From Microbacterium sp. Leaf320 (GTDB lineage: Bacteria; Actinomycetota; Actinomycetes; Actinomycetales; Microbacteriaceae): a stretch of DNA of 64,000 bases. The notes below the pieces were generated by a model. The model ran no database searches. It had not been told where the DNA came from and saw only the letters and a program-made list of their open reading frames with translations. Below, in pieces: positions 55,524 to 62,828 of this stretch (its first letter is position 1; each line of letters opens with the position of its first letter). The DNA is taken from NCBI RefSeq assembly GCF_001423485.1, contig NZ_LMOD01000001.1:440617-504616 (forward strand), given 5' to 3'. The position numbers and the translations under genes were made by a program.

Positions 55524-56688
55524 CGGACTCCGACGTCACCGGGGTGCGCGCGGACGCGAAACGTCGCACCCCGGCGACGAGGCTGGAACGCGGCGTGAGG
55601 TCTGCCATCGGCTGCGCATGGAGCAGGGCGGCATCGGCGGCGCGCTGATCGAAGGGCAGGAACGTGACGTCGGTGATCCCGGCGAACCGTTCGAGAGTGC
55701 GTCGGACCTGTCCACGAGCATCGATGCCGAGAGGGCCAGGGCGCACCCGGTTGACCATGACCCTGATCGGTGTGGGTGAGGTGAGGCGTCGCAACTCGGA
55801 GTATTCCCGGATGAATCGGCTGATTCCGAGCGGGTCGGCCGCCGCGACGGCGATGATCTCGTCGGCCTCCTGCAGCGCGGCGACGGTCGCGGCATGCCTG
55901 CGTGGGCCTGTGAGGTCGTACGTGGCCTCGTCGTCGGCGTCGAAAGCGCTGGACACGTCGACGACGGTCTCCTCGGCCCAGACACGGCAGGCGCGCAATG
56001 CTGCCTGCAGGCGGTGAGCGCCGAGCTCTGGCCAGCGCCCCGGGCGGTTGATGCCCCCGAGCACCTCGATCTCACCGGCGCTGGTTGCGAGGACGCTCGC
56101 CAGGCGGGTGAGCTCTGCGGAGTCGAGGGCGCCCAGATCGGCACGTCTGCAGGCGGCCGCGACACCGGGAGCATCGTCGGCGAGGCCCAGGAGCAACGCG
56201 AGCGACGGCGCCACAGTGTCGGCATCCACCAGAGCGGTCCGTCGGCCGATCCGGGTGAGTTCGACGGCGAGCTGGATCGCTATGGTCGAGCGCCCTGGCG
56301 CCCCGGAGGGCCCCCAGACGACGGATACGCGATGCGCAGCGGAATGTGCGCCGACGGCGGCGTCAGGGACCTCCGCGGCCAGCGCTCCCGCGACCTCCCA
56401 TCCGCTCGCATCCGCCGGCAACGCGGCAGCGAGGCCGAACCGGGCGAGCGCCCTGCTGTCTCCGTCTCCGAGCGAAACTATTCGAACCCCCGCCCGATCG
56501 CACGCCGCGACCAGGTCGGGGGTCAGAACGGCGCGAGTGGCCGTGACGATCACGGCATCCACGCCGCTCGGAAGGGGCAGGAGCCCGCTCGGCGGCACGA
56601 CGGAGACCACCTGCACGCCCTCGATCTCGAGTTCGGCGGCCAGGTCCGTCGCGCGCGACCCGGTGATCGCCACGACGACCGAGGTCAC
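55447..56688 (-). CDS. CpaE/TadZ-like P-loop ATPase with changed P-loop
   Basis: The 413-residue protein has an N-terminal receiver-like domain (about 1-105) and a C-terminal SIMIBI-class ATPase domain. The latter begins VVWGPSGAPGRSTIAIQLAVE near residue 123. The P-loop position that is normally GK[ST] reads GRST, so the ATP-gripping lysine is replaced by arginine; the LVDADTVAPSLALLLGL strand is intact. CpaE proteins localise Tad/Flp pilus assembly, yet no other Tad gene is here. The GTG at 56688 overlaps the SAF gene stop (GTGA). Confidence 0.8.
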   Translation of the reverse strand: MTSVVVAITGSRATDLAAELEIEGVQVVSVVPPSGLLPLPSGVDAVIVTATRAVLTPDLVAACDRAGVRIVSLGDGDSRALARFGLAAALPADASGWEVAGALAAEVPDAAVGAHSAAHRVSVVWGPSGAPGRSTIAIQLAVELTRIGRRTALVDADTVAPSLALLLGLADDAPGVAAACRRADLGALDSAELTRLASVLATSAGEIEVLGGINRPGRWPELGAHRLQAALRACRVWAEETVVDVSSAFDADDEATYDLTGPRRHAATVAALQEADEIIAVAAADPLGISRFIREYSELRRLTSPTPIRVMVNRVRPGPLGIDARGQVRRTLERFAGITDVTFLPFDQRAADAALLHAQPMADLTPRSSLVAGVRRFASARTPVTSESATADSSRGSSRGARRLLRARAAREG

Positions 56689-57311
56689 GAGCGCGTCCCT
56701 ATCGGGACCACCGACAGCACGGACCCCCCTGTGATCGCACCGAGCACGTCTGCCACCTCAGCGCGATCGACGACGACCTCCACCATGGTGGCGTCGGTGG
56801 CGAGCATTCCGTCGGTCCGGGTGACCGATGCGACGATGGCCTCCGACACGAGGATGCGTGGGGTGGCTTGAGCGTTGTTCTCGTCGCCGGCGGGAGGTGG
56901 TGCGTGCCACAGTTCGACGACGCTGCCCGTGGCGACGTCTGCAGGGACGCCGGTGCTGCTGTCGACGACGATCGTGGTGGTTCGGCTTGCGTCTGCATCC
57001 TCTGCGGCGGTCTCGGACATGAGCTCGCCCGCGGCGACGGTGCGCGAAGCCACCTGCCCGGGATGAAGATCCTGCGGAGCGAGATACCGATCGGTGATCG
57101 CGCCGAGACCGACTTCGACGATCTGGAAGTCGCCGGAGACGAGCGCTTCACCGCGGACGATCGTGCGGTTCGCCTGCAGCACGGGTGTGGTCGATCCCGC
57201 CGAGGAGACGACGGCCCAGACACCGCCGATCGACAGGACGACGAGCGCGATGCCGATAAGGAAGCGGGCATCGCCCCAGACGGCTCGACGAGTACGGGCG
57301 AACTTGTGCAT
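56685..57311 (-). CDS. SAF-domain protein, CpaB/RcpC-like
   Basis: The 208-residue protein has one membrane helix (about 17-36) and then an SAF domain (about 40-100, with VLQANRTIVRGEALVSGDFQ), plus a C-terminal region. CpaB/RcpC proteins of Tad pili bind peptidoglycan or the secretin in Gram-negative cells; here a wall-binding role is the plausible reading. It is the upstream member of the pair with the CpaE-like ATPase (GTGA overlap) and is divergent from the helix-turn-helix gene across a gap with a DnaA box at 57351. Confidence 0.78.
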   Translation of the reverse strand: MHKFARTRRAVWGDARFLIGIALVVLSIGGVWAVVSSAGSTTPVLQANRTIVRGEALVSGDFQIVEVGLGAITDRYLAPQDLHPGQVASRTVAAGELMSETAAEDADASRTTTIVVDSSTGVPADVATGSVVELWHAPPPAGDENNAQATPRILVSEAIVASVTRTDGMLATDATMVEVVVDRAEVADVLGAITGGSVLSVVPIGTRS

Positions 57312-57350
57312 GCCGACATGGTCACAGAATTCGCTCCGACTGGTCGAGAC

Positions 57351-57359
57351 TTATCCACA
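57351..57359 (+). promoter_or_regulatory. consensus DnaA box 1
   Basis: TTATCCACA is a perfect match to the DnaA box. It lies in the divergent gap before the SAF gene and the helix-turn-helix gene. Confidence 0.6.
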
Positions 57360-57396
57360 GCGCGGTCCCGGTGGTGGCGGATCCGCGCGGTGGGGG

Positions 57397-57402
57397 GACA
57401 AT
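57397..57402 (+). promoter_or_regulatory. weak -10 of the helix-turn-helix gene
   Basis: GACAAT ends 6 bases before the ATG at 57409, in line with leaderless neighbours, but lacks the first T of TANNNT. Confidence 0.25.
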
Positions 57403-57408
57403 GGGAGG

Positions 57409-57687
57409 ATGCATGACTCGTCCCCGACCGCGCAGCGCTACCTCGCGCCTGCGCAGGTGGCTGAGCTGCTGAGCATCGACGTAGACGAGGTCATCGAGCT
57501 CGTCTACCAAGGGCGTCTTCGCGGTTCCCAGCTCGGCTCTCCGGCACGGTGGCGGATCGAGGAGCCGAGCCTCTCGGAGTATCTCGCGGAGCAGTCTGAA
57601 GAGGCGCGACGTATGGCGCTGTGGCGCCAGGCGAACGAAGCGAGCTTTCCTGAAGTGTGGGGCACGTCGCACAGTCAAGGCATGTGA
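57409..57687 (+). CDS. Small helix-turn-helix (excisionase/BldC-type) DNA-binding protein
   Basis: The 92-residue protein has a MerR-like winged helix-turn-helix of the excisionase/DNA-binding domain group: YLAPAQVAELLSIDVDEVIELV (about 11-32) followed by GRLRGSQLGSPARWRIEEPSL. This compact form resembles BldC. It probably regulates a few local genes. The last 13 bases overlap the convergent gene. It lies between the two DnaA boxes. Target genes are unknown. Confidence 0.8.
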   Translation: MHDSSPTAQRYLAPAQVAELLSIDVDEVIELVYQGRLRGSQLGSPARWRIEEPSLSEYLAEQSEEARRMALWRQANEASFPEVWGTSHSQGM

Positions 57688-58286
57688 TCCCCGACCGTCT
57701 GCACTGACGTCACGGCTGTGAACGGGATGATGCGGAAGCCCCGCACCGCCTGCGTGGTGCGCGCTTCACCCGGATCGTGAAGGGCGATGTCCAGATGATC
57801 CGCGCCCGCTCGGTCGACGGTGCCGTGGAAGTCGGAGCCGTCGACGCTGATGATCCGGACCGGCACTCGACGACGACCGAGGTCGCGGAGGACGAATCCC
57901 AGCGACATGCGCTCCCGGAGCACCGGGGCCGCGGCGTCTGAGTCATCGAGGCTGGCCAGCAGCAGGCCATGGTCGACGCTCAGGCCTCGGACCGCGTGCA
58001 GGGGGAGGATGCGCGTCGAGCGGGCGATGCTCGTCTCCGCCGCCTCGACGATCGTCGCAGCGACCCAGTCGGAACCCAGTGAATGCAGTCGCGCCCGGAT
58101 GCGTGTGCCGCCAGGCAGATCGATGGTCGCGGGAGCAGCTGCCGCGCACAGCACACGGAGTCGACTGCGGAGTTCGAGGCGGGAGACCCGCAAACGCTCC
58201 GACTCGGCGTCGAGCGCTGCGCGCTCGCTTTCCCACTCGGCCGCGAGCTGGCCTTCGAGGTCTTCGAACAGTCGATCCCAGTGCAC
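57675..58286 (-). CDS. Conserved hypothetical protein
   Basis: The 203-residue protein starts with a coiled-coil helix (about 1-45) and then a beta-rich region; no enzyme motif is visible and it has no membrane segment. Longer starts exist (GTG 58334, ATG 58319), but GTG at 58286 is favoured because TACGGT (58294-58299) ends 7 bases upstream, the leaderless layout used by many neighbours. The extra 16 residues of longer forms would overlap that promoter and a DnaA box. The family is unknown to me. Confidence 0.7.
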   Translation of the reverse strand: MHWDRLFEDLEGQLAAEWESERAALDAESERLRVSRLELRSRLRVLCAAAAPATIDLPGGTRIRARLHSLGSDWVAATIVEAAETSIARSTRILPLHAVRGLSVDHGLLLASLDDSDAAAPVLRERMSLGFVLRDLGRRRVPVRIISVDGSDFHGTVDRAGADHLDIALHDPGEARTTQAVRGFRIIPFTAVTSVQTVGDHMP

Positions 58287-58293
58287 GCGCCCC

Positions 58294-58299
58294 ACCGTA
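58294..58299 (-). promoter_or_regulatory. -10 of the hypothetical gene (leaderless)
   Basis: TACGGT on the minus strand ends 7 bases before the GTG at 58286. Confidence 0.45.
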
Positions 58300-58326
58300 A
58301 ATGATGTGGACACGAGCATGTACGAG

Positions 58327-58335
58327 TTATCCACA
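58327..58335 (+). promoter_or_regulatory. consensus DnaA box 2
   Basis: TTATCCACA again, same strand as the first box and about 970 bases away, upstream of the hypothetical gene's -10. Confidence 0.6.
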
Positions 58336-58414
58336 TAGATCGCGGAATCGGCGGGATCGCTCTGTGGGTGCGTGCTCTACTTGGCGCAGTCTTCCCCGAT
58401 CGAGAGTGCCACAG

Positions 58415-58801
58415 ATGACGCTTCACGAGTATTTCGCGCCCCAGCCCACCTCGAGTGCGGAGCTTCCGGATCCGCAACCACTGCTGCGGAGCCTCACACA
58501 GGGTGTGCTCGAGGTCCTCGCCGGGGTCAGAGAAGTCGATCAGCTCGCACGCTGGTTCAACGAAGACGCATACCGGAGTCTGGTGACGCGTGCGAACCTG
58601 TCGGCAAGGGCGCGCAGCGCGAGGGGGGTCTCGCCTGCGCGCCCGACATTCGAGATACTGTCCATCCGCGCGACCCAGCCGGTAGACGGCAAGGTCGAGG
58701 CCGTCGTGGTCGTCGCAGGACCTGGGCGCACACGCGCGGTAGCGATCCGGTTGGAGGGACTGGACCGTCGGTGGCGGGCGACGTCGTTGGCCGTTCTCTG
58801 A
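58415..58801 (+). CDS. Rv3235 family protein
   Basis: The 128-residue protein matches the Rv3235 family, conserved near secA and pdtaS in actinobacteria and of unknown function. Its core (LTQGVLEVLAGVREVDQLARW, about 31-51) is a helix, then a beta region ending near the C-terminus. ATG at 58415 is the first reasonable start; no good ribosome site is present. It is followed 24 bases later by the sensor kinase gene, which has its own -10. Confidence 0.78.
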   Translation: MTLHEYFAPQPTSSAELPDPQPLLRSLTQGVLEVLAGVREVDQLARWFNEDAYRSLVTRANLSARARSARGVSPARPTFEILSIRATQPVDGKVEAVVVVAGPGRTRAVAIRLEGLDRRWRATSLAVL

Positions 58802-58813
58802 GCACACGCACTC

Positions 58814-58819
58814 TAGGCT
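58814..58819 (+). promoter_or_regulatory. -10 of pdtaS (leaderless)
   Basis: TAGGCT ends 6 bases before the GTG at 58826. Confidence 0.5.
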
Positions 58820-58825
58820 GGTGAG

Positions 58826-60310
58826 GTGTCAACCCTCAGTGATCTCGCCCATGCCCAGGGCCGTCTGACCGACAACGACGTCGAGTGGCTGCATCGTCTC
58901 GCCGGCGACGGTCAGCTCCTCGCAGACCTCTCCTCGGCCGACATCGTCGTCTGGATCCAGACGGAGGACGGCTCGTTCATCGCCGTCGCGCACGCGCGTC
59001 CGAGTGGTGCGGCGACACTGTTCTACCGCGACATCGTGGGGGAACGGGTTCGTCCGCAGTGGCGCACGCAGGTCCAGGGTGCGTTCGAGTCGGCGGAGAT
59101 CGTGGACTCCTCGTCTCCGGACTGGTTCGAGGAGACGCCCACGCGTGTGCGAGCCGTGCCGATCGTCAATGAGCGTCACGGTCGAGAGCATCCGACCGCC
59201 GTCATCGGAGTGGTCACACGCCACACGAACCTCGGCGAGGCGCGCACGCCGTCGCGGCAGCAGATCACGTTCGACGAATGCGCGAACGACATCTTCCGAA
59301 TGATCGCCGACGGCAGCTTCCCCGATCCGGCAGCTCCGACCTCGCCGCGCCGCGGCGCCCCGCGCGCATCGGACGGTCTGATCCGCATCGATGTCGACGG
59401 CATCACGACATTCGCGAGCCCCAACGCCCTTTCGGCATTCAATCGCATGGGATTCGACGACGAACTCGAAGGGGAGTCCCTCGCCGAGGTCACCACCCGG
59501 CTCGTGCCGCCGTCTCGTCAGGTGGACGAGTCGCTGCCGGTCGTCGTGACGGGGCGCGCCCCCTGGCGCACCGACATCGAGGCGCGAGGCGTCACGGTGT
59601 CGCTGCGCGCGATCCCCCTCAAGGACCACGGCACGCGGATCGGCGCGATCGTCCTGTGCAGGGATGTCTCGGAGCTCCGCCACCAGGAGCAGGAGCTCAT
59701 CACAAAGGATGCGACGATCCGCGAGATCCACCATCGCGTGAAGAACAACCTGCAGACCGTGGCATCGCTGCTGCGGATCCAGGCTCGGCGTACGCACTCC
59801 GACGAGGCGCGCGACGCCCTGACTCAGGCGATGCGCCGCGTCGACTCGATCGCCGTCGTGCATGACACCCTGGCGCAGGGGCTGACGCAGAAGGTCGACT
59901 TCGACGAGGTCTTCCACCGCGTGCTGAAGCTGGTGGCGGAGGTCGCGTCGGCTCCGAACACCCGCGCACGCACGCAGTCGACCGGACGCTTCGGGGTGCT
60001 GCCGAGCGAGTACGCGACACCGCTGGCGCTCGCGCTGACAGAGGTCGTCACGAACGCGGTCGAACACGGCCTCGCGGGGCAGGAGGGCATGGTCACGATC
60101 GATGCGCACCGCACCGAGGAGAACCTCCGGGTCACGGTTCGCGACACCGGCAAGGGGCTGCCCGAAGGGCGGATCGGCCAGGGGCTCGGAACGCAGATCA
60201 TCCGGACTCTCATCCAAGGCGAGCTCAGCGGTTCCATCGAGTGGCGGGGGAGTGATGGCGGGGGCACCGAGGTCGTCATCGACATCCCGCTCCGCTGGCT
60301 GACCAAGTAG
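58826..60310 (+). CDS. pdtaS: Sensor histidine kinase PdtaS
   Basis: The 494-residue kinase has an N-terminal GAF domain (about 10-165), a PAS-like domain (about 185-290), an HWE/HisKA_2 histidine region with H302-H303 (REIHHRVKNNLQT), and a HATPase (NAVEHGLAGQ, GQGLGTQI). It has no membrane helix and is cytosolic. This matches PdtaS (Rv3220c), which signals through the ANTAR regulator PdtaR. PdtaR is not next to it here. The whiB1 gene faces it at 60383, as Rv3219 does in mycobacteria. Confidence 0.92.
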   Translation: MSTLSDLAHAQGRLTDNDVEWLHRLAGDGQLLADLSSADIVVWIQTEDGSFIAVAHARPSGAATLFYRDIVGERVRPQWRTQVQGAFESAEIVDSSSPDWFEETPTRVRAVPIVNERHGREHPTAVIGVVTRHTNLGEARTPSRQQITFDECANDIFRMIADGSFPDPAAPTSPRRGAPRASDGLIRIDVDGITTFASPNALSAFNRMGFDDELEGESLAEVTTRLVPPSRQVDESLPVVVTGRAPWRTDIEARGVTVSLRAIPLKDHGTRIGAIVLCRDVSELRHQEQELITKDATIREIHHRVKNNLQTVASLLRIQARRTHSDEARDALTQAMRRVDSIAVVHDTLAQGLTQKVDFDEVFHRVLKLVAEVASAPNTRARTQSTGRFGVLPSEYATPLALALTEVVTNAVEHGLAGQEGMVTIDAHRTEENLRVTVRDTGKGLPEGRIGQGLGTQIIRTLIQGELSGSIEWRGSDGGGTEVVIDIPLRWLTK

Positions 60311-60339
60311 ACGAGCCGGTCCACGCCGACCGGGTACGA

Positions 60340-60376
60340 AGAAGCGGCCCGAGACGAATCGTCTCGGGCCGCTTCT
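60340..60376 (+). terminator. bidirectional terminator pdtaS / whiB1
   Basis: AGAAGCGGCCCGAGAC (60340-60355) pairs with 60361-60376 over 16 bases in the gap between the convergent genes. The 3' arm ends in CTTCT on the pdtaS side. Confidence 0.85.
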
Positions 60377-60382
60377 CTATGC

Positions 60383-60631
60383 TCAGGAAGCGCGGCGGGC
60401 GCGGGCGGCGCGGCGCTTGAGTGCGCGGCGCTCGTCTTCGGAGAGGCCGCCCCACACGCCCGAATCCTGGCTGGACTCGAGGGCGTACTGCAGGCAGATC
60501 TCAGTCACCGTGCAGGTGGCGCAGACGGTCTTCGCCTTCTCGATCTGGTCGACGGCCGGACCGGTGTTCCCGACAGGGAAGAACAGTTCGGGGTCGACAG
60601 TCAAGCAGGCGGCCTTGTCGCGCCAGTCCAT
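60383..60631 (-). CDS. whiB1: WhiB-family Fe-S transcription factor WhiB1
   Basis: The 82-residue protein has cluster cysteines C9, C37, C40 and C46, the GVWGG turn (58-62) and a basic tail rich in Arg. The start MDWRDKAACLTVDPELFFPVGN fits WhiB1, an essential nitric-oxide-sensitive regulator bound to the primary sigma factor in mycobacteria. GAGGAG six bases before the ATG at 60631 gives a good ribosome site. It is the shorter of two WhiB paralogues in this window and faces pdtaS. Confidence 0.94.
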   Translation of the reverse strand: MDWRDKAACLTVDPELFFPVGNTGPAVDQIEKAKTVCATCTVTEICLQYALESSQDSGVWGGLSEDERRALKRRAARARRAS

Positions 60632-60796
60632 GGGGGCTCCTCGGTGTGGATTGCGTAGATCATCGCGACGCGACGACTCGGATTTCGGGTGCAGATCGGG
60701 TTCGGCTACCCTGTATGAGATACGGACGGATGCCCGCATTCTGTGATGCGAGCACGAAGCCCGCCCCACGCCGCTGTGGGAGCACATGACGCTGTC

Positions 60797-60840
60797 TATT
60801 CTGTTACATGAAACCGGCGAAATCAAGGGTTTCGCCGGTT
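60797..60840 (+). promoter_or_regulatory. promoter -10 and 5' leader hairpin of the membrane protein gene
   Basis: TATTCT (60797-60802) would start a transcript near 60809. Almost at once it forms a perfect 11-base stem, AACCGGCGAAA (60812-60822) with 60830-60840, which ends 14 bases before the AGGAGA ribosome site (60855-60860). The hairpin may stabilise or control the message. Confidence 0.4.
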
Positions 60841-60866
60841 CTCATTCGATTCTCAGGAGACACATC

Positions 60867-61250
60867 GTGCGCTCACCCGGCCTTGCTCTGGCAGCTGCGG
60901 CAGTCCTCGCGGCGGAAGGTGCCGCTCTGATCGTCTTCGCTCTGATCGAACTCATCGGCCTCGGTGCCGGCGATGCGGCATCCCTGCCGACAGCGCTCGC
61001 GCTGATCGTGCTTACGCTGATCGGGGCCGGTGCTCTCGTGGCGTTCGCGATCGGCACTCGGGCCGGTCACTCCTGGGCGCGTTCCGGCGGCATCGTCTTC
61101 CAAGTGCTGGCGCTGGCCCTCGCGCTCGCATCGCTGACGCTCCAGCCGATCGCGTGGGTGTTCACCTTCGCGGTCGGACTCCCCTCACTGCTGGGATTCA
61201 TCCTTCTCATCGCGAGCACGCGCGCCGAGAATCAGCGTCCTGTCGACTGA
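60867..61250 (+). CDS. Small four-helix membrane protein
   Basis: The 127-residue protein has four hydrophobic segments (about 5-30, 38-60, 75-92, 95-120) and little else; it ends in a short charged tail. No family could be named with confidence. The GTG at 60867 follows AGGAGA by six bases, so longer readings are unlikely. It is divergent from whiB1 and its transcript probably begins with a stable hairpin. Confidence 0.75.
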   Translation: MRSPGLALAAAAVLAAEGAALIVFALIELIGLGAGDAASLPTALALIVLTLIGAGALVAFAIGTRAGHSWARSGGIVFQVLALALALASLTLQPIAWVFTFAVGLPSLLGFILLIASTRAENQRPVD

Positions 61251-61274
61251 GTGCCAGTCTCAGGCCGAATGGGC

Positions 61275-61748
61275 TCAGACGTCGATGCCGAGCAGCTTGC
61301 GCAGTCGCGCGACGTGCCCGGTGGCCTTGACGTTGTACTGGGCGAGAGCGATCGTGCCCTCTTCGTCGAGGACGAAGGTCGAACGCAGCACACCCTCGAT
61401 GACCTTCCCGTAGTTCATCTTCTCGCCCCAGGCGCCGTAGGCCACGTGCACGGCGTGGTCGGGGTCGCTCAGCAGGGTGAAAGTGAGCCCGTCGCGCTCG
61501 CGGAACTCGGCGAGCTTCGCCGGCTCGTCACGTGACACCCCGACGACGCGGTACCCGGCACCCTGCAGGGAGGAGATGCTGTCGCGGAAGTCGCAGGCCT
61601 GAGTCGTGCACCCGGGAGTCATCGCGGCCGGGTAGAAGTACAGCACGGTCTTCTGGCCGCGCAGGTCGTCGAGTCGGACGGTTTCGCCGTCCTGATCGAG
61701 GAGGGCGAAGTCGGGGGCAGCGGTTCCGGGTTCGAGGCGCACAGTCAC
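61275..61748 (-). CDS. bcp: Thioredoxin-dependent peroxiredoxin, BCP type
   Basis: The 157-residue peroxidase has the AhpC/Prx fold with FYPAAMTPGCTTQACDFRD (about 38-56); C47 is the peroxidatic and C52 the likely resolving cysteine of the BCP/PrxQ group. It reduces hydroperoxides with thioredoxin. The minus-strand TAGGCT (61755-61760) ends 6 bases before the GTG at 61748, implying a leaderless message. It is separate from the rsgA-aroA unit by only 9 bases. Confidence 0.93.
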   Translation of the reverse strand: MTVRLEPGTAAPDFALLDQDGETVRLDDLRGQKTVLYFYPAAMTPGCTTQACDFRDSISSLQGAGYRVVGVSRDEPAKLAEFRERDGLTFTLLSDPDHAVHVAYGAWGEKMNYGKVIEGVLRSTFVLDEEGTIALAQYNVKATGHVARLRKLLGIDV

Positions 61749-61754
61749 GTCCCC

Positions 61755-61760
61755 AGCCTA
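61755..61760 (-). promoter_or_regulatory. -10 of bcp (leaderless), overlapping the rsgA end
   Basis: TAGGCT on the minus strand ends 6 bases before the GTG at 61748 and overlaps the rsgA stop region. Confidence 0.45.
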
Positions 61761-62828
61761 GCGGCCGGGTGCCTGCTCGGCCTTGTCCGCGAAGGTCTGG
61801 AGGAGCCTCTGCAGCGAGTCGAGGCGCGCGCGCCCCGTCTCGTTGAGTTCGCCGCTCTCGGCCGCTTCGATGAGGGCGCAGTCGGGAGCATCCGCGAGAT
61901 GGGTGCAGCCTCGGGGACAGTCCCGGGCGATGAGCGCGAGCTCGGTGAAGGCGGCGAGGATGTTCGCCGGATCGACGTGTCCGAGGCCGAAGGAGCGGAC
62001 TCCGGGAGTGTCGATGACCCACCCCGTGCCTTCAGGTCCTTCGTAGCGCAGCGAGACGGTCGAGGAGGACGTGTGACGACCTCGCCCGGTCACCTGGTTG
62101 ACGTGGCCGGTGGCGCGCAGCGCGCTTGGCACGAGGGCGTTCACGAGCGTGGACTTGCCCACACCGGAGTGCCCGACGAACACCGTCGAGTGACCGACCA
62201 GGGCCGCGCCGATCTCGTCGACGGGCATCTCCTCCTGTGCGCTGGTGAAGACACGCAGGTCGAGTCCGTCGAAGTGGGACAGGAAGGCGGCGGGATCGGC
62301 GAGGTCGGTCTTGGTGACTACCAGGAGGGGGCGGATGCCGGCATCCAGCGCAGCCACGAGGTAGCGGTCGACGAGTCGTGCTCTCGGCTCCGGGTCGGCG
62401 GCGGCGACCACGACGAGCATCTGATCGGCGTTCGCGACGATCACCCGCTCGACCTGGTCGGTGTCGTCGGCGCTGCGCCTCAACAGAGAGGTGCGATCCA
62501 CGATGCCGATGATCCGGCCGAGCGTCCCGTCTTCGCCGGAGATGTCACCGACGACCTTCGACTGGTCTCCCGTGACGATCGGGTTGCGACGGAGCTCTCT
62601 TGCCCGTGCCGCAGTGATCATGCGCTCATCGGGGGTGTCCTCGTCGAGCAGCACGGAGTACCGGCCGCGGTCGACGCCGAGGACACGTCCGATCTGCGCA
62701 TCGTCGTGCGCGGGGCGACGCTTGGTGCGGGGCCGGTTCGCCTTGGGATTGGGGCGCGTGCGGATGGTGCTCTCGTCGTACTCCTCGAAGCCGTCCTCGA
62801 GGTCGTCGGAGTCGTCGAGCCAGCTCAC
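61758..62828 (-). CDS. rsgA: Ribosome small subunit-dependent GTPase A
   Basis: The 356-residue GTPase helps mature the 30S subunit. It has an OB domain (about 45-115), a circularly permuted G domain with TKTD (G4), then GHSGVGKSTLVNAL (G1) and DTPGVRSFGL (G3), and a zinc-binding CPRGCTH...C region near 315. Here the cysteines are spaced C-x3-C, one shorter than the common C-x4-C. An acidic N-terminal tail (DDSDDLEDGFEEYDE) precedes the OB fold. The GTG at 62828 overlaps the aroA stop (GTGA). Confidence 0.93.
   Translation of the reverse strand: MSWLDDSDDLEDGFEEYDESTIRTRPNPKANRPRTKRRPAHDDAQIGRVLGVDRGRYSVLLDEDTPDERMITAARARELRRNPIVTGDQSKVVGDISGEDGTLGRIIGIVDRTSLLRRSADDTDQVERVIVANADQMLVVVAAADPEPRARLVDRYLVAALDAGIRPLLVVTKTDLADPAAFLSHFDGLDLRVFTSAQEEMPVDEIGAALVGHSTVFVGHSGVGKSTLVNALVPSALRATGHVNQVTGRGRHTSSSTVSLRYEGPEGTGWVIDTPGVRSFGLGHVDPANILAAFTELALIARDCPRGCTHLADAPDCALIEAAESGELNETGRARLDSLQRLLQTFADKAEQAPGR

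Noticed and set aside
55447..57311. A Tad/Flp pilus operon
   Set aside because: Only CpaE-like and CpaB-like genes are present; no pilin, prepilin peptidase, TadA, TadB, TadC or secretin is in the window.
57311..58415. A replication origin
   Set aside because: Two DnaA boxes alone are too few; there is no AT-rich unwinding region and no dnaA or dnaN gene nearby.
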